Translations under genes and position numbers: made by a program | Notes under the pieces: model-generated | Seen by the model: the letters and a program-made list of their open reading frames with translations, nothing else | Told to the model about the DNA's origin: nothing | Database searches by the model: none | From: Chaunax sp. Z400 | Lineage: Eukaryota; Chordata; Actinopteri; Lophiiformes; Chaunacidae | Assembly (NCBI GenBank): GCA_037577475.1 | Contig: CM075194.1 | Span: 7,119,992-7,183,991 of the forward strand | Length of the DNA: 64,000 bases | Reading direction: 5' to 3' | Part shown: piece after piece, positions 35,465-47,789 of the stretch | Numbering within the stretch: position 1 is the stretch's first letter | Layout: each line of letters opens with the position of its first letter

Positions 35465-38400
35465 TCAGCGGCTGATCTTGTACACCATATCGCCGACGTG
35501 CAGGATGCCCGTATTCTTCACAGTGTGCAGCTGTCCAAACAGCGGAGATGATTTGTAGATGTGCTTCTCGGATGGTTTGCACAGACGATAGCTGGAAAAG
35601 AATCGAAATCAGAAAGAGTTCAAAGGCATTTAGGCCTGACACCAGATAAGACGACTAAAAAGTAGACAAATAATAATCAAATAAAAAGTAGCCCCAACTG
35701 GGCAGACAAACACTTACTCTGGCAACCCAAATCTAAAAATGTAAAAAAAATTACCTTGCCCAGAAAATAGAATTGAAGATTTACCTCTTCAGTGTTTCCA
35801 GAGGCTCTTTTCTGGTGATTACACCTGTTTCAGGGTCAACCGTTGTGAAAATGCATCTGGAAACAACAAAAGACAACAAAAAGACAAACTCATTCGTTTT
35901 AAAGTCAAATACACCCTTAAGCTGGCAAACGGAGCACCGAAGCTTTGGATTCATTGCAGTGGGTAAATGAAGGTGATTCCCTCTGCAAGTACGATCTGTG
36001 TGAAGCATCAGCTGTGTTACCGTCCACATGATATTATGCGCTGCAGTCTCACGCTGCCAATCTGGATTTCTTCCCATGAATCCTGAAAAAAAAGAGAAGC
36101 AAAGCAGTTGGTTTAATGAGTTGCAGACAAAATTAGTCCACGCTGCTCACGCTGAAAAGGGCATCGTATTAGTCAGAAATAAAGGAGCGAAATCTTCCAA
36201 ACAGGAGGAGGAGAGAAAACCAAACCTCAAGGAACACAGACATGTAGGATCTGTTATTTCTAAGACCATTAGAGGCTCTACTGTTCTCTTTACATGACTG
36301 CCTGACTGTCTCTTTTTTTGTCTAACACACATCTTTTACACCTGGTATTAAAATATGATCTGTGGATACATGAACCAGATCATTTATGATCAGATTATGC
36401 CATAGAATTTACATTTGGCATTTTAGTGCATCCTCATCATTATGATCAGAGGATCCCATCAAAAGGCATTTACACCTTCCATTAGCTATAGTTTTCCCTT
36501 ATCCACATAAGGTGTTTGGATACAGATCCATAATCAGCAGAGAAAATAAATCAGGGGACTATGATGTGGTTTTATATATTACTTGGGTATTACATACCTC
36601 CTCGAATGCTTCACAGTCACTTATGACAATGTTTGGGCGGAAACGCTCCACTGTGACATCCTTCTCCAACCTGCTGCTGAGATCCTTGACAGAGGACTCA
36701 GACAGCAGCATCAAAGGTCCAATATCTGAGTAGGCCACTTGCTGAGTGGATAAACAACATGAATACAGTAAGCACAAATGAAAACCTTCTGTATGCAACA
36801 TGATTCTGGTGACACTAGAGCACAAAAAAAAAATCAGGTTTGGTTCAATTAGTACTTATTAGAGTTTCACTTAAGAAAGATTCAAAGATGGCCTAAAGAA
36901 CCCCAATAGTTGTCTTTGGTAGAGCATTAAAAACTGGAACACTTTACCTCGTAATGTGGGAAAAGAGGCATTTCGTCTTGCGGTGTCCTCGCCTTCATCT
37001 CAGACTCAAAGTGCACCAAGCGAAAGGTTTTCTCTGCCCCCAGATAAAGAGTAAACCAGTGAGAGGCTTTGTCACCGCAGTCCCGTCCCTGAATGTCATT
37101 TCTGAACACTCTGCAGCACAAAAAAAACATCAAAAACATGTTTGTCTTTTCTGAAAAAAGAGCTGGAATTCAATAAATTTCATTTTTATCGTTTGAAACA
37201 AATGTTGTCAACAATATTTTCAACATCAATTAATAGTTTTTGTTGTTTTTAAGCGGAAATTCTTCGAAAATGTGCGGATTTGCTGCTTTTCGCAGTTTTT
37301 ATTGACTGTAAACTGTTGGTTGACTTTTTTTTAGACAAACTGATAAAATAAGTTACTGAAAAAATAAAATACTAATTGTTTTTTGTAGACCGGAAAGATT
37401 TAAACTGTCTGCATCTTTTTAATATTTTTAAATGTGACTCATAAGCTTCCTAGTTATGAACTTATCCTATATCAAACTGCAGGAAAACAGTGACAAATAA
37501 CTTATTAAATTCCATCACAATGGTCTCATCTCTGCTGGTTTCCTAACTTTCTACACTGTTGATTGTCAAATAAATGCAAATGAAGGCAAAAATACAAATA
37601 AACAGCAGTGTATTTAGTGAGAGAAGTTTGTGAAACCCTGGTGTAAAACCTGCAGTTGATGATGGGGTTGTTGGGCTGATTGATGGGGAATCGCAGCTCC
37701 TCCATGTTTGGGCCATTAAGACGAACATGGCCTTCCTCACAGGTCAGAGACACCAACACCAAACGAGGCTCCTGTCTGCCGGTCACCATGTGACCGCCCT
37801 CGGTGATCACCAGCCAGTGTCTGCAGTCAAAACAAAGAAAGAAATGGATTTCCCGCATCTGCACCATTTGAATACATACAGTAACATGTTACTGTGAAAT
37901 ATTACTGCACTACAGATATAGAAATTTACAGATTTTCATGAAGTCCAGCCATTTTTTTACCCCTTGTTTTTAACCTTGCATGTCTGTGTTATCAATATTT
38001 GGGCAACAGAAACGTCTTCAGGAAATCCTGAACAAATACAGTGAAGGAAATTTAATTTGTAAATTATAAATTTAACAGTGTAATCCAAGCAAAGGCAAAT
38101 GATTTCTTATTTGAACCATTTTGTGTCCCTTGTGTCTTAAACCAGATGTATTCTTGAGGGCAAAATGGCTCTCAGATGAGCAGAAACTGTAACTCAAAGT
38201 AAATACAGTTGGCTCTACTCTTCTAATTTTTTTGTTCATTATCAAAGTTCAGCTATTTTCTCAATAGCTGGGATGTACAAACAATGAAATAAAAATACTC
38301 ATGGTATGTTCAGACTTAAAGAGACTTACTATATAAATATATACCTGTTCAAATTAAAATTATGATAAGTAATACTTTTGCACAGTATCTCATTATTTGA

Positions 38401-39584
38401 ACCTTACATCACATTACATTACTTTTTTTTTATTCATATACTTACATTTACTACTGCCAAGTTCTATTTATTTGTTAACAGGATTACGTTTAAACTAAAG
38501 GAAGCACTGAATATGGAGTGGATCTGGATGAAGGGGTGGATCCATGATTTTTATTTTTATTTTTTCAGATTGTTAAAGAGTGTAAGAATCCTGAGGATTA
38601 TTGAAGTCAAAAAGTCATATAAAGAACTTGCATGAACAGAATATCAAACAGATTAAATCAATTGATTAAATAAATAAATTTTGGGAAGAATCCGCCCAGT
38701 GGAACAGAAAAATACTGACTCATTTGAAACAAGTGTTTTCCCAAAAACATTAGAAAACAGTGTGAACATTTGCAGCAAAACATTTCTTTTAATATAAGAA
38801 AATATTACAAATTGAACTACTACTTGGTAATCATTGAACAGACCCAAACACCACATGGTTAAACAGTAAGTTAAGTTTATTGAGGCATATCCTGACCACT
38901 GTTGTCTCACCAGCAGTGGAACAGAAAGTACACAGTCTTTACTTCTTAGAAGTAAAAGGGACAATACCAAAGTGTAAAAGTAAAGTTCCTGCTTTCAGAA
39001 ATTTTACTTGGATACATTATTATTGTCAGACTCAAGTATTAAAACACATCTGGGGCTCCATATTTAATATATTAGCCAACATTAGATAATGAAAACATTT
39101 TAATATTGCAGGTGGAGTCATTAAAAGACTCTGCACACCCAGACTCAAGGCTATTTTCCAGGATTAGCTCTTCTTTCAGGTCAAACAAACCAGAGGGCCT
39201 TCAGTTCATAGTAATGTGTCAAAGGCTGATCGTATCATTCGTATGTAAAAGCCATCAAGTTAGTATAGAGGCAGGACCGCCGCTGGGCCTGTTTTACTGA
39301 GCCATGTGTACTGCTTTGTTGTGCTCCGGTAAAATTTAAGTTTAAGTTTTAACGCGCTCCAACTGTATGTAAGGCAGCAGGTTTATTTAGATTGATAATA
39401 ATGAAAAAGAACTGGAAATACTGCTGGAGAATTCTTTTGTTTACTTTTAGGTCATTTTTAGGAAGCAGATATTTTGCGTTATTTCGAAAATGCGTATGAT
39501 TTCTTTTAAATCTAATAATGTACAAAACAGAAAAATACACCAAATTCAATGTTGTTGCTAATCTTTGACATATCCTAGACTGTC

Positions 39585-39624
<40 letters not shown>

Positions 39625-40621
39625 AAAGAAATCCATTTAGCATTTAGTATGTGGAAAATATAATTTTTTTTGTATATTTGTCATAAAAAAACAGGGGCAT
39701 TATGGTGCGTAATTTTGCGCCTTCAATTATTGTGAAAAAATCTTTCTGGAAACAGCTGTGACGTCACGCACCACAAGTCACTTCACGGTATTAATTGTTA
39801 GTAGAATATCTCCCCTATTAGATTAGCAAGGTCTACATTTGTCTGTCGAAAGCAAAGGCTCTCCTAACTTAAGATATTCATTCAATTTCATTTCAAAAAC
39901 TTCAGTAGACTCTGGTAACTGAAGAAGTGAGTCATTCATTTAGGACTCCTTCACGAGCGCCCTCTAGGTGAATTGAAGCCAATTTCGGTACAATTGAAAA
40001 AATAAGGAGAACGGAATGTAGGAGGGGTGTGGTGAGGGGCGACATAACACGTGACTGTTATGCCAAGCCAATTATAGGCAGAGCTTTACCTTTAGCCTTT
40101 TAAAAACCTACCAGAGGTGATTGGGAGTTTCGTTTCATCCCTAGAATAAAAAGTTAATTTTCCCCTAAAGTACAGAGGAGTAAAAGTAGGTAAAGTAACA
40201 ATATTCAAGTACAGCTAACTCAAAATTGTACTGTAGTCGAATAAACGCTGCTACGACTTCTAACACCGCTCAGTGAGTCGTAGTAGATAATATGTATCAG
40301 CATCTCCTCGCGCGATTCCGTAGTTGTAGTAAACACCTGACAGGTGATCGGTAAAACGCGAAACTTTAAAGTTTAGTGCACCTACCGATCCTGCAGCTCT
40401 CCAACCTTCAGGCCGATTTTGAGGCATTCTGCTAGAGGCACAGACACCGCTTTGCCAGACTTCAGGGGGTGAATTAGGAGCTTCGACACTCGACCCACGC
40501 AAACAATTTTTTGTGGCTTTCGCAGGTATTTATACCCCAGAACAAATCCCAGAACAGCAACGCCAGCTCCGCCGATAACAAGAGCTGCTGTCTTATTCTG
40601 GGAGAACGCGTTCTCCGCCAT
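35465..40621 (-). CDS. mtarc1: Mitochondrial amidoxime-reducing component (mARC/MOSC), complete, 7 coding exons, 324 aa
   Basis: Exons in transcript order: 40621-40386, 37820-37650, 37110-36948, 36741-36598, 36082-36021, 35856-35785, 35591-35465; all phases join. mARC enzymes are molybdenum-cofactor reductases of the outer mitochondrial membrane. They reduce N-hydroxylated compounds with electrons from cytochrome b5 and its reductase. Residues 11-32 form a hydrophobic signal anchor (ALVIGGAGVAVLGFVLGY). A MOSC N-terminal domain follows (LLIHPLKSGKAVSV, VTGRQEPRLVLVSL), then the MOSC core (FRPNIVISDCEAFEE, DSWEEI, GRCIFTTVDPETG). Cys260 in GRCIFTTVD corresponds to the Mo-ligating Cys of human mARC1 (Cys273). 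Length is close to human MTARC1 (337). MTARC1 and MTARC2 are similar, so the number is tentative. An in-frame ATG at 40786 would add 55 residues and bury the anchor; the ATG at 40621 has G at -3 and +4 and is preferred. Intron 1 is 2.6 kb. Confidence 0.92.
39585..39623. repeat. (ATA)n microsatellite in mtarc1 intron 1
   Basis: About 13 tandem ATA triplets. No function is implied. Confidence 0.97.
39759..39766. promoter_or_regulatory. Palindromic CRE octamer TGACGTCA in mtarc1 intron 1
   Basis: A perfect cAMP-response-element core lies about 860 bp into the transcribed region from the start codon, in locally CG-containing sequence. CREB/ATF binding is known for this octamer; use here is inference. 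A second copy is at 45860-45867. Confidence 0.3.
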
Positions 40622-40984
40622 CTCTCTCAGGTCCACTGTGGAGCTGGAGGGACTTTGAACCTCGAAATGTTTAAAGAGACAGGAATGACCGCGTGTGACG
40701 TTCAAGGACGCTCGCTCAACTTCCATACACAGTTGGCCTTCTGTTTGTAAGCTGCTAATAAGACTATTTCTACCTATTTTGTCCATAGATAAAATAAAAT
40801 ATTAATAAAATATGCAGCAAGTGTTTTGAAGCTTTATTGCAATATTGAGGAGATATCAAACAGGAGCAAACTCAAGGCTGTGTTAAAAAAAAACTGAAGC
40901 AGATTTAAACACAATAAACTAAATACTTAATTGCATTCCTTCCTTGTTCTGGATACACTCTTGACCAATATTCATTTTAAAAAT

Positions 40985-41290
40985 GAGTTGCAGTGGTTTT
41001 GTGATAACTTTTTGTCTGTTTGTCTGCAAGATATCTCGAAAAGTGGTCAAAGAGTTTTGCTGAAATTATGTATTGGTGTGGATCTTTGGCAAAAGGAAAG
41101 ATTGATACAATTTTGAGGTAGATAAGGGTATGATTAGGATTCTGGATCGCTTTTTCACTTTCTTCAACATCGTGAGATAGGGCCCTTTGCCAATATCATA
41201 AAAAGATACACTAATCGAAATGAAAATATGCAGGCATGGACAACTCATGATGTTCCACCACTTTGCACAATTGGATCCAGATATGGACCA
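40985..41290 (+). repeat. Decayed dispersed repeat upstream of mtarc1
   Basis: The phrases ctttttgtctgtttgtctgc, gatatctcgaaaagtggtca, cactttcttcaacatcgtga and gatagggccctttgccaata match the body order of the ggaggttatg-type family seen at 54660-55330 and 62055-62530. There is no coding content. Confidence 0.55.
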
Positions 41291-44200
41291 TAATTCAGAT
41301 CTGTAAGAATAAAATATGTGTTTGTAACCCTATATGCAATGGGTCAAAGAGGGGTTTATGGCATTGTCACAAATATGTAGCTGAGATGATACAGATTTGG
41401 GGTCTTTCAAATGGATTTCATGTCTCTGTGAAGGATGAGAAGTTCTATCTATATGAAAAATAGAGAGAGGAAGTATGCGTTCTCTGAGTGCTTCTAGTTC
41501 ACACAGTTGCTCTCATAAAACTAAATATCATTTTTCTTCCCTCCTCACTGTCTCATAATATACAGTTTTACTCTGGCCTCGACTAACCCTGTTTCGAGCC
41601 CCAAGACATTGTTGTGATTGACAGACTTGAATATATTCATGTCCCAGAAACCCCAGGGCCAGACCAAGCCCTTTTAGGGCCCTAAGCTACGTTTGACTTT
41701 TTAATTAGGCAGAAGTGGCAAACGTTGCGATCTGATACAGGTGTAAGGATCGGATGAGGCAAATGGCTCACAGAAGCAGTCCCCGTCTTACATTTCACCT
41801 AGGAGTATGAAACTTTGTAGACACGTGTATCGTATCAAGATCTGCAAAAAAGCCTCTTGGTGCCATGAGCGAAACCTAACATGAAGTCGCCCCATTTTGA
41901 ATTTTGCATCAAATTAAAAAAATTTTTTTTTAAAAAGTCAAGTTGTGAGGTAGTGTCCACACAATCCACATTTTCTTTATTTTCATAGTTTTCTGCTGAA
42001 ATAAAACAGTCAAGAATCATAAGTTACATCACGACATACATAGATGTGTAGCTAACAAAAGCACGACCGTATGATGTCATGTATCAGTCCTTGGGCTGAT
42101 TTCCCGACGTTTCTATGGAACTAGAAAAGTGACAGTGAATTGCGACATCACAAATATCCTTGTGGGCAATGTTAACACAATGTCTGAGACTCCAGAACAG
42201 ACCTCCGGTATAGAAGAGTGACATTTCTCATTAGTACCCAAATCCCTAAACGGTGACAAACAGTTGAAACTGAAAACTTATGACACTGAAAAAATTATTT
42301 CAATGTTAAAAAAAACCCATCACTGACGAAAAAACAGACATGCAGAAAAAATACAGAGCCTCCCCTAAAGTCCCTAATGGGCAGTTTTTAAAAAAAATCT
42401 TGTTATTTCATGGGATTCTAATATCTTGTTTGAACATGATAATTGTATTGTTGGGAGAAGACAAAAAAGTAGTTTGAACAAGTAAAATAAATGAACAGGT
42501 AAAAACTTTATTTACTGACAAATATTTGATTTCAGGAAACAACCTTTTCAGATACAAATGTTCCAGTTCCATGCTTTCCAGTTCATGTTGTGTTTTCAAT
42601 TATAGATTTTACTTTCAATGCCAAACGTCTCTGACACTTTTCTAACCCCATTACATGAGATCTTGAGTTCACTTGATGGAAATAAGGCAGAAGGAGGAGG
42701 GAGAGGATTTGATCAAACATCTTTATTCCTTTGTGGTTTGAGTTTGAGTTATTGAATTTAGGGTTATCCTATAGTTTGTCCTGTAAGTGCCGAAGTCTAA
42801 ATCAAGCATACCCATGCAAACACTGCGGCCGACAAAACATACACACATCTTTTTGTTATTGTGTGGATCATTTTTGGATCATTTTCCCTCCTGTTCCCAG
42901 TCTTTGCCTGGCCGCTAGCTGTAGCTTCATATCTAATATAAGGAAAGAAAGAAAGAAAATTAAGTTTTTCCAAAAACATATTGTCAAATTTGAAAGATGT
43001 TGGAAAGGAATTATTAAAAAATCTCTGTAGTGAACCCATAACAAATATACGTGCACTTCAACAGTCCAGACTGGTACAAATATGTGACAGACACCTCCAG
43101 TTTTGGACATGTCTTAAAACAGAGAAGAGACGAAGTGACGTAACGCTACAGTTGACCTTCTCAGTGGAACTATTTTTGTCTTTGACATAGATACTCAGGT
43201 CTACAGCCAAAGCAGAAAACAGCAGATGCTCCAGCCACAGGGGGCCAATACAGGGATTTGTCGACTGGATACTCCTTCTGTTGCCTTTCTGTGCACATCT
43301 AATGGCTGAAGGCAGTTTCATGTAGGCACAGATCCAGGCCTTACAAGCTGGGTTGATGTTGCAGTGGCAAGCACATTTTGATGACAAGATATATTGCTCT
43401 ATTCTCAGCAACATTGATGTTGTAATTCTGATTTGATTTGTGTTTTTATTATGTTTTTTTTTTATTTGTGTTGATTGGTTTCTTGTAAGCATCGTTGCTT
43501 GCTAACACTGTGTTGTTGTGTTTGGCACATATTATTATGCTTATTGAGACTTTTCCCATTGAGACATTTCATCATTTTGCAGTGTTTAGCAGCAGCAATT
43601 CAAATAACCAATGTCCGGTGTTTACTGAGGGGAAAAAATAGTAATATGGTGATAATCATGGAGAAAATTACTATCTGGTGACAAAAGCTTAATCAAAGGT
43701 CAATTCATTATTTAATAGTGTACATTTTTATTCTGAATTGTATGTTTGCCTTCAGATAAATCTGACATTTGTGTATGTAACACATGAGTATATTTGCACC
43801 AACTAAAAGACTCAAAGTCACACAAGAAATTAATTAGAATTTATTGAACAGAAGTGCACCAATTTCCCGTTTCTCTACAGAACCTCTGCAGCTGAATCAA
43901 CAGCTTTAGCAGACAAAAAAAAGAAAGAAAAAAAAGAAAAGAAAACTTCTATTGGGGGTGATCTAGTGGCCTAATTGAAAACACATTGCTGCTGAAATGT
44001 GAAATCTTTGTTATTTTGTCCACCCCGTTTGCTGTACCACGTGACCATAAGTTCAAAATAACACAAACACTTATATTTGCATAAACGATGACATAAAGAT
44101 ACACCACCATACTTTCTGCTCACGACTAACCTGCTGTAGGTTTTCCAGAGCTGGACTTCAGTCAGAATTCCCAGAGGGAAACCATCTGGACCAAACGGTC

Positions 44201-44975
44201 ATTCTATACATTCAGCAGGCTTTTCTCAATCAGCACATGTTGATGAACAGCATGGAGAAGGTAAAATCACATGAATACATCTTATTCGGCACTGATATCG
44301 TATAGAGAAATTCATTTCATGTAAATGTTCCCAGTGAAATTGTTTTCATTATTTAGTAAAACAGCAGTACAACCTGAAAACCCAACAGTTTGTGTTGAAA
44401 TGTCCACATTTGACATTTTTCCTCTGGATGTTCTTTTCTATACTTGAGTAAAATCATCTAATATTCTTTTGAAGTATATGTAATATGCATAATATGCTTT
44501 GCAAGACAAATACTTTCAAGTGTGCGTACACTCCCCAGGCAAGTTAAGATTTTTAAAAAAAGTACTGTTATTTCAAGCTCTACTTGTGTGTTCAAGTACT
44601 AGTTGGCCCCTGGTCATTTAAAAAAAAACATCTCCTTTTCTAAGAAAAGTTGAGAAACTCATTTGTGCCAGCACATGTAGTTCTACCTTAAAACTATTAC
44701 AGTTCTTGCATAAAATATACAGTAGTTTGAGTCACTTTTTGTTAAAAGTGAGTCAAAAGCAGAAAGCGTCACAATCATTTTTTTTCTTTCACGATCATGT
44801 GCAAATAGTACTCAAACATTTTAGTAAGGTACAGTACAAACACAGCAGGTCTACTTCCCTAACATAGTTTCTCAAATGACACCTGACCTACATCAAATAG
44901 TATTTGCACGTAAGTTTTAGCACTTCTTTTTTTTTTTTTAGCACTGGTGGTAATGAAATATTATGTCATGTTTGG

Positions 44976-45020
44976 GCAGCACTTTCTTATTTAACAATTT
45001 GATGTGAGTTTGTGAGCGAA
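44976..45020 (+). repeat. Partial third unit of the 174-bp tandem family
   Basis: The sequence gcagcactttcttatttaac, aatttgatgtgagtttgtga aligns with the tails of the units at 45444-45575 and 45621-45749 (cactgcct..atttta..tttgatct..ag..tgtgag). The TIR element at 45074 lies between this fragment and the two full units. Confidence 0.5.
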
Positions 45021-45073
45021 CTTAGATCAAATGGCGGCTGACTCTTCATACTGTTTATGTTTTCTTTTTAATA

Positions 45074-45445
45074 ATGTGTTCACACGGAAGCAAATCAAGT
45101 TTTTGCTCGCTTTACTGACGTGACTTTCAACGCTGGGTCATTTAAGTTTACTCACATCACAAGTAACGCAAACCTGCTAATATTCGCCCCTCTCCTCTGG
45201 AAACGATAGTAACCAACCAAAGAAGAAGAAGAACGTTACTTATGACGTTTCATTTCATTCCCATACAGCTACAATACTTGTCCTCCATTTCTCCATCATG
45301 ACGTCCTGACGTCTGGAGAATCTCAACGGTGCAACGGGTGGAAAGTTTTTAACCTTGTGCAAAGATGCAAATTTCATGTGTCTTTTGCGCCATTTGTATG
45401 TAATTGCGCCATGCGAAAAATTTGCGTTTGGTGTGAACACGCCCT
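45074..45445. mobile_element. TIR element (MITE-like), about 370 bp
   Basis: The left end is tgtgttcacacggaagcaaa. The right end, read in reverse, is gggcgtgttcacaccaaacg then caaat. These make an imperfect inverted repeat of about 22 bp around a non-coding body. The target-site duplication is not clear. A related end (ggcgtgttcacaccgaacaa) occurs at 46368. Confidence 0.6.
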
Positions 45446-45749
45446 TAGAGTTAAACAGTACACTTAAATATTGTTCTGAAAACATTTTTAGTGAGACATA
45501 AGCAATGTAGTGATTAAATCTTTATTCATATTTGGTCAGAACTGCCTTATTTTAGTTTGATCTGAGATTATTGAGCCTCCGTTTCAAAGTAAGACACAAA
45601 CTGGTGGCATTAACTCTCGTTTTAGAGTTAAACAGGACTCCGAAATGTTGTTCTGACAACATTTTAAGCGAGAAACAGGGTATTTACTCACAAACATTCA
45701 AATTTAATAGGCACTGCCTAATTTTACAGTTTGATCTCAGTTTTGTGAG
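45444..45749 (+). repeat. Imperfect tandem duplication, two ~130-bp units about 177 bp apart
   Basis: Unit B (45444-45575) and unit C (45621-45749) share ttagagttaaacag, ttgttctga.aacatttt, actgcct.atttta and gtttgatct.ag in the same order and spacing. Divergence is perhaps 25-30% by eye. Neither unit codes for protein. Confidence 0.7.
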
Positions 45750-45859
45750 CAGTGTAGCGTAGCAATGAATGTCATATATTTAACCTTTAAATTACATTTT
45801 CACCTTTCCTGATGGCCTGATATGAACCTCATTCGCAGCTGCCAGAAATAAACTTCATG

Positions 45860-45867
45860 TGACGTCA
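45860..45867. promoter_or_regulatory. Palindromic CRE octamer TGACGTCA
   Basis: A perfect octamer inside tgtgacgtcacatc, about 1.9 kb beyond the kcnk3 stop. It is far from any called start codon, so a regulatory role is speculative. Confidence 0.2.
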
Positions 45868-46367
45868 CATCATTTCGCCTACTGAAAACATGCCCCAAAA
45901 TAGGCTCAGAAATACAAGGAATAGTATCTGAGGGTGTATTTATTTCCGCTTCTCCATCAATCAGAGAAACTACGTCTTTTGTGGCACAATTGTCTGTGAT
46001 TGACAACCAGCTTATTATCCATTGTCTAAACACAGAAACCCCCTCCCATCTGCCACTCTGAGCTGCTCCTGAAATAGTCTGCATCTACAGCTTGAGCCAG
46101 ATGTGATTTGGACAGCTCTGCACTTCATGTCTGAAGAGTAGATGCATTTTATGATATTATATTATAGTTTGTTATAGTCAGATTTCTGTGAGGCCTCATT
46201 GTCCTTCAGGTCAAAATATCAGAGTGGAGGGAAATGAAGTCAATTCATAACCTCATACATGTGATAAATAATTATTATTCAGATTGAGGGGTCTAATGCT
46301 CATTTGTTTTATCTCATGTCTGTATGCCGTGAATTAAGCTATAAATAAAACACAGTGTGTAGGTTTT

Positions 46368-46700
46368 CTGGCGTGTTCACACCGAACAAGAAGCAAACTT
46401 TTGCCTCATTGTACTCGCTATATACTTGTCACCGGAGGATCATTTCAACTTACCCGTGTCACTCTCACGAGGTGCTATGGAAGAGCCAGCATTGGTGGGA
46501 TTCTGACAAACTTATTGTTGTGATCTGACACCCTCCAACTGTCTGCTGACCTGCCACTACCAGGAGAGACCACCGAGGACCTTAGCCACACGTCTGCGAT
46601 GCTGATGAGGCCTTTCCGCTCTGGAACAACCTCATGCGGCCATTCCCTGGGCGCAACCAGCCAAGAGAACACTGGGTATTTAACTAGCATCTGTCCTGAG
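46368..46700. mobile_element. Second TIR-like end related to the element at 45074
   Basis: It begins ggcgtgttcacaccgaacaa, then gaagcaaact, matching the 45074 family end. A matching right end is not found before 47000, so the boundary given is approximate. A reverse frame inside (46690-46475) has no motif I can name. Confidence 0.35.
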
Positions 46701-47789
46701 CTCTGCTGGTTGTAGAGAATGTAATAATGAATGTTATATCAATCTTCTGATCTCTCTCCAAGGTAGTGAAAAAGCATATTTTTTCCAAATGTTGAACTAT
46801 TCTTTTAATAATGCCTTATCTGTACCTCATGAGTACCTGGATGACTGATGCTTGTCTACGTACTTTGGTTCAAGAAGGAGCGATTAAAGCGTCGCATAAA
46901 GTAAGCAGTCCTACAGTGGATGGCAGGTGGGTGAAGTATTTTGTTGAGAATGTCAGGGTCGTTGAGTTAGTTGTCATTTCTAAATCAGTTCTTTTTAGTG
47001 TTGTTACACAGATCCAGTTAAGTGTGTTTTAGTCAGCGTGGTGAGTGTCTACTTATCGTTACTGTGCTTGTTTCCTAAACACAGTTTACTGTGTTTGGCA
47101 TCTGTTGTTGAGATTTTTTTTCAACTTCTCCACTTCTGACGTTACATAATTTAGTAGTTTTTGTGACTGTGTGCATCAGTAATTTGGGCAGAGAGCCCAG
47201 AAAATCATAATACCAGAGGCAGCTACATGGGGAATGAATCACTCAGTTGCTAGTGTGTGTCAGCTTTAGCAAAGTTCCGACAATCACAATGTGTTTGAAT
47301 ATGTTTTTGGGTAACATAAGGCAACTTGTATGATGGTGAATATATATGAGAGTTGACTCAGCAACCCATAGATTAATAACAAAAACACAAAATTATAATT
47401 TCCTGCAGAGCCAGTTAGTATATCATTTTAATAGGCCTCCTCCTGCAGCACCTGCTCTACCGCTGTGCAACTACAAGTTGTGTGCATTGCTCACCACATG
47501 CACTGCACCATGTTCATGTGTTCATGTGCAGTGACCCAGATGACTTCCTTTATGGAAGTACACAGGATGCCACAGTGAAAACATTTCACATTGTGCTGTC
47601 TGAAAATTTGACTGCTGTTTGCTGTACTGTTTGTGCTTTCCCCTTTCTGAGTGCCCTACTGTTAGTTCGCTGGTATTATAGCACCGCAAACATCTACTTG
47701 CAGTCATGTCTTTGTGTGTGAAGACTGCCAAGTAGCTGTTGTCCACCTGGCACGCATTGTGCTGCACTGAAATCTGCTGTATTGAAAGG

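Larger units (their letters stand above)
40622..47789. other. Interval between the mtarc1 start and the kcnk3 3' end
   Basis: No gene is supported in 7.2 kb. It contains a decayed dispersed repeat (40985-41290), a TIR element (45074-45445), a 174-bp-period tandem duplication (45444-45749, with a third partial unit at 44976-45020), a second TIR-like end at 46368 and a CRE octamer at 45860. Part of the right end is likely kcnk3 3' UTR. The longest frames (43058-43492 and 46475-46690, both reverse) have no recognisable motif. Confidence 0.5.

Noticed and set aside
43058..43492. 144-codon reverse frame between mtarc1 and kcnk3
   Set aside because: No conserved motif, biased composition, no acceptor or donor pattern, and it starts in a T-rich tract.
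46475..46690. Reverse frame inside the TIR-like region at 46368
   Set aside because: The words look vaguely transposon-like but I cannot match them to a transposase; likely chance within a non-autonomous element.
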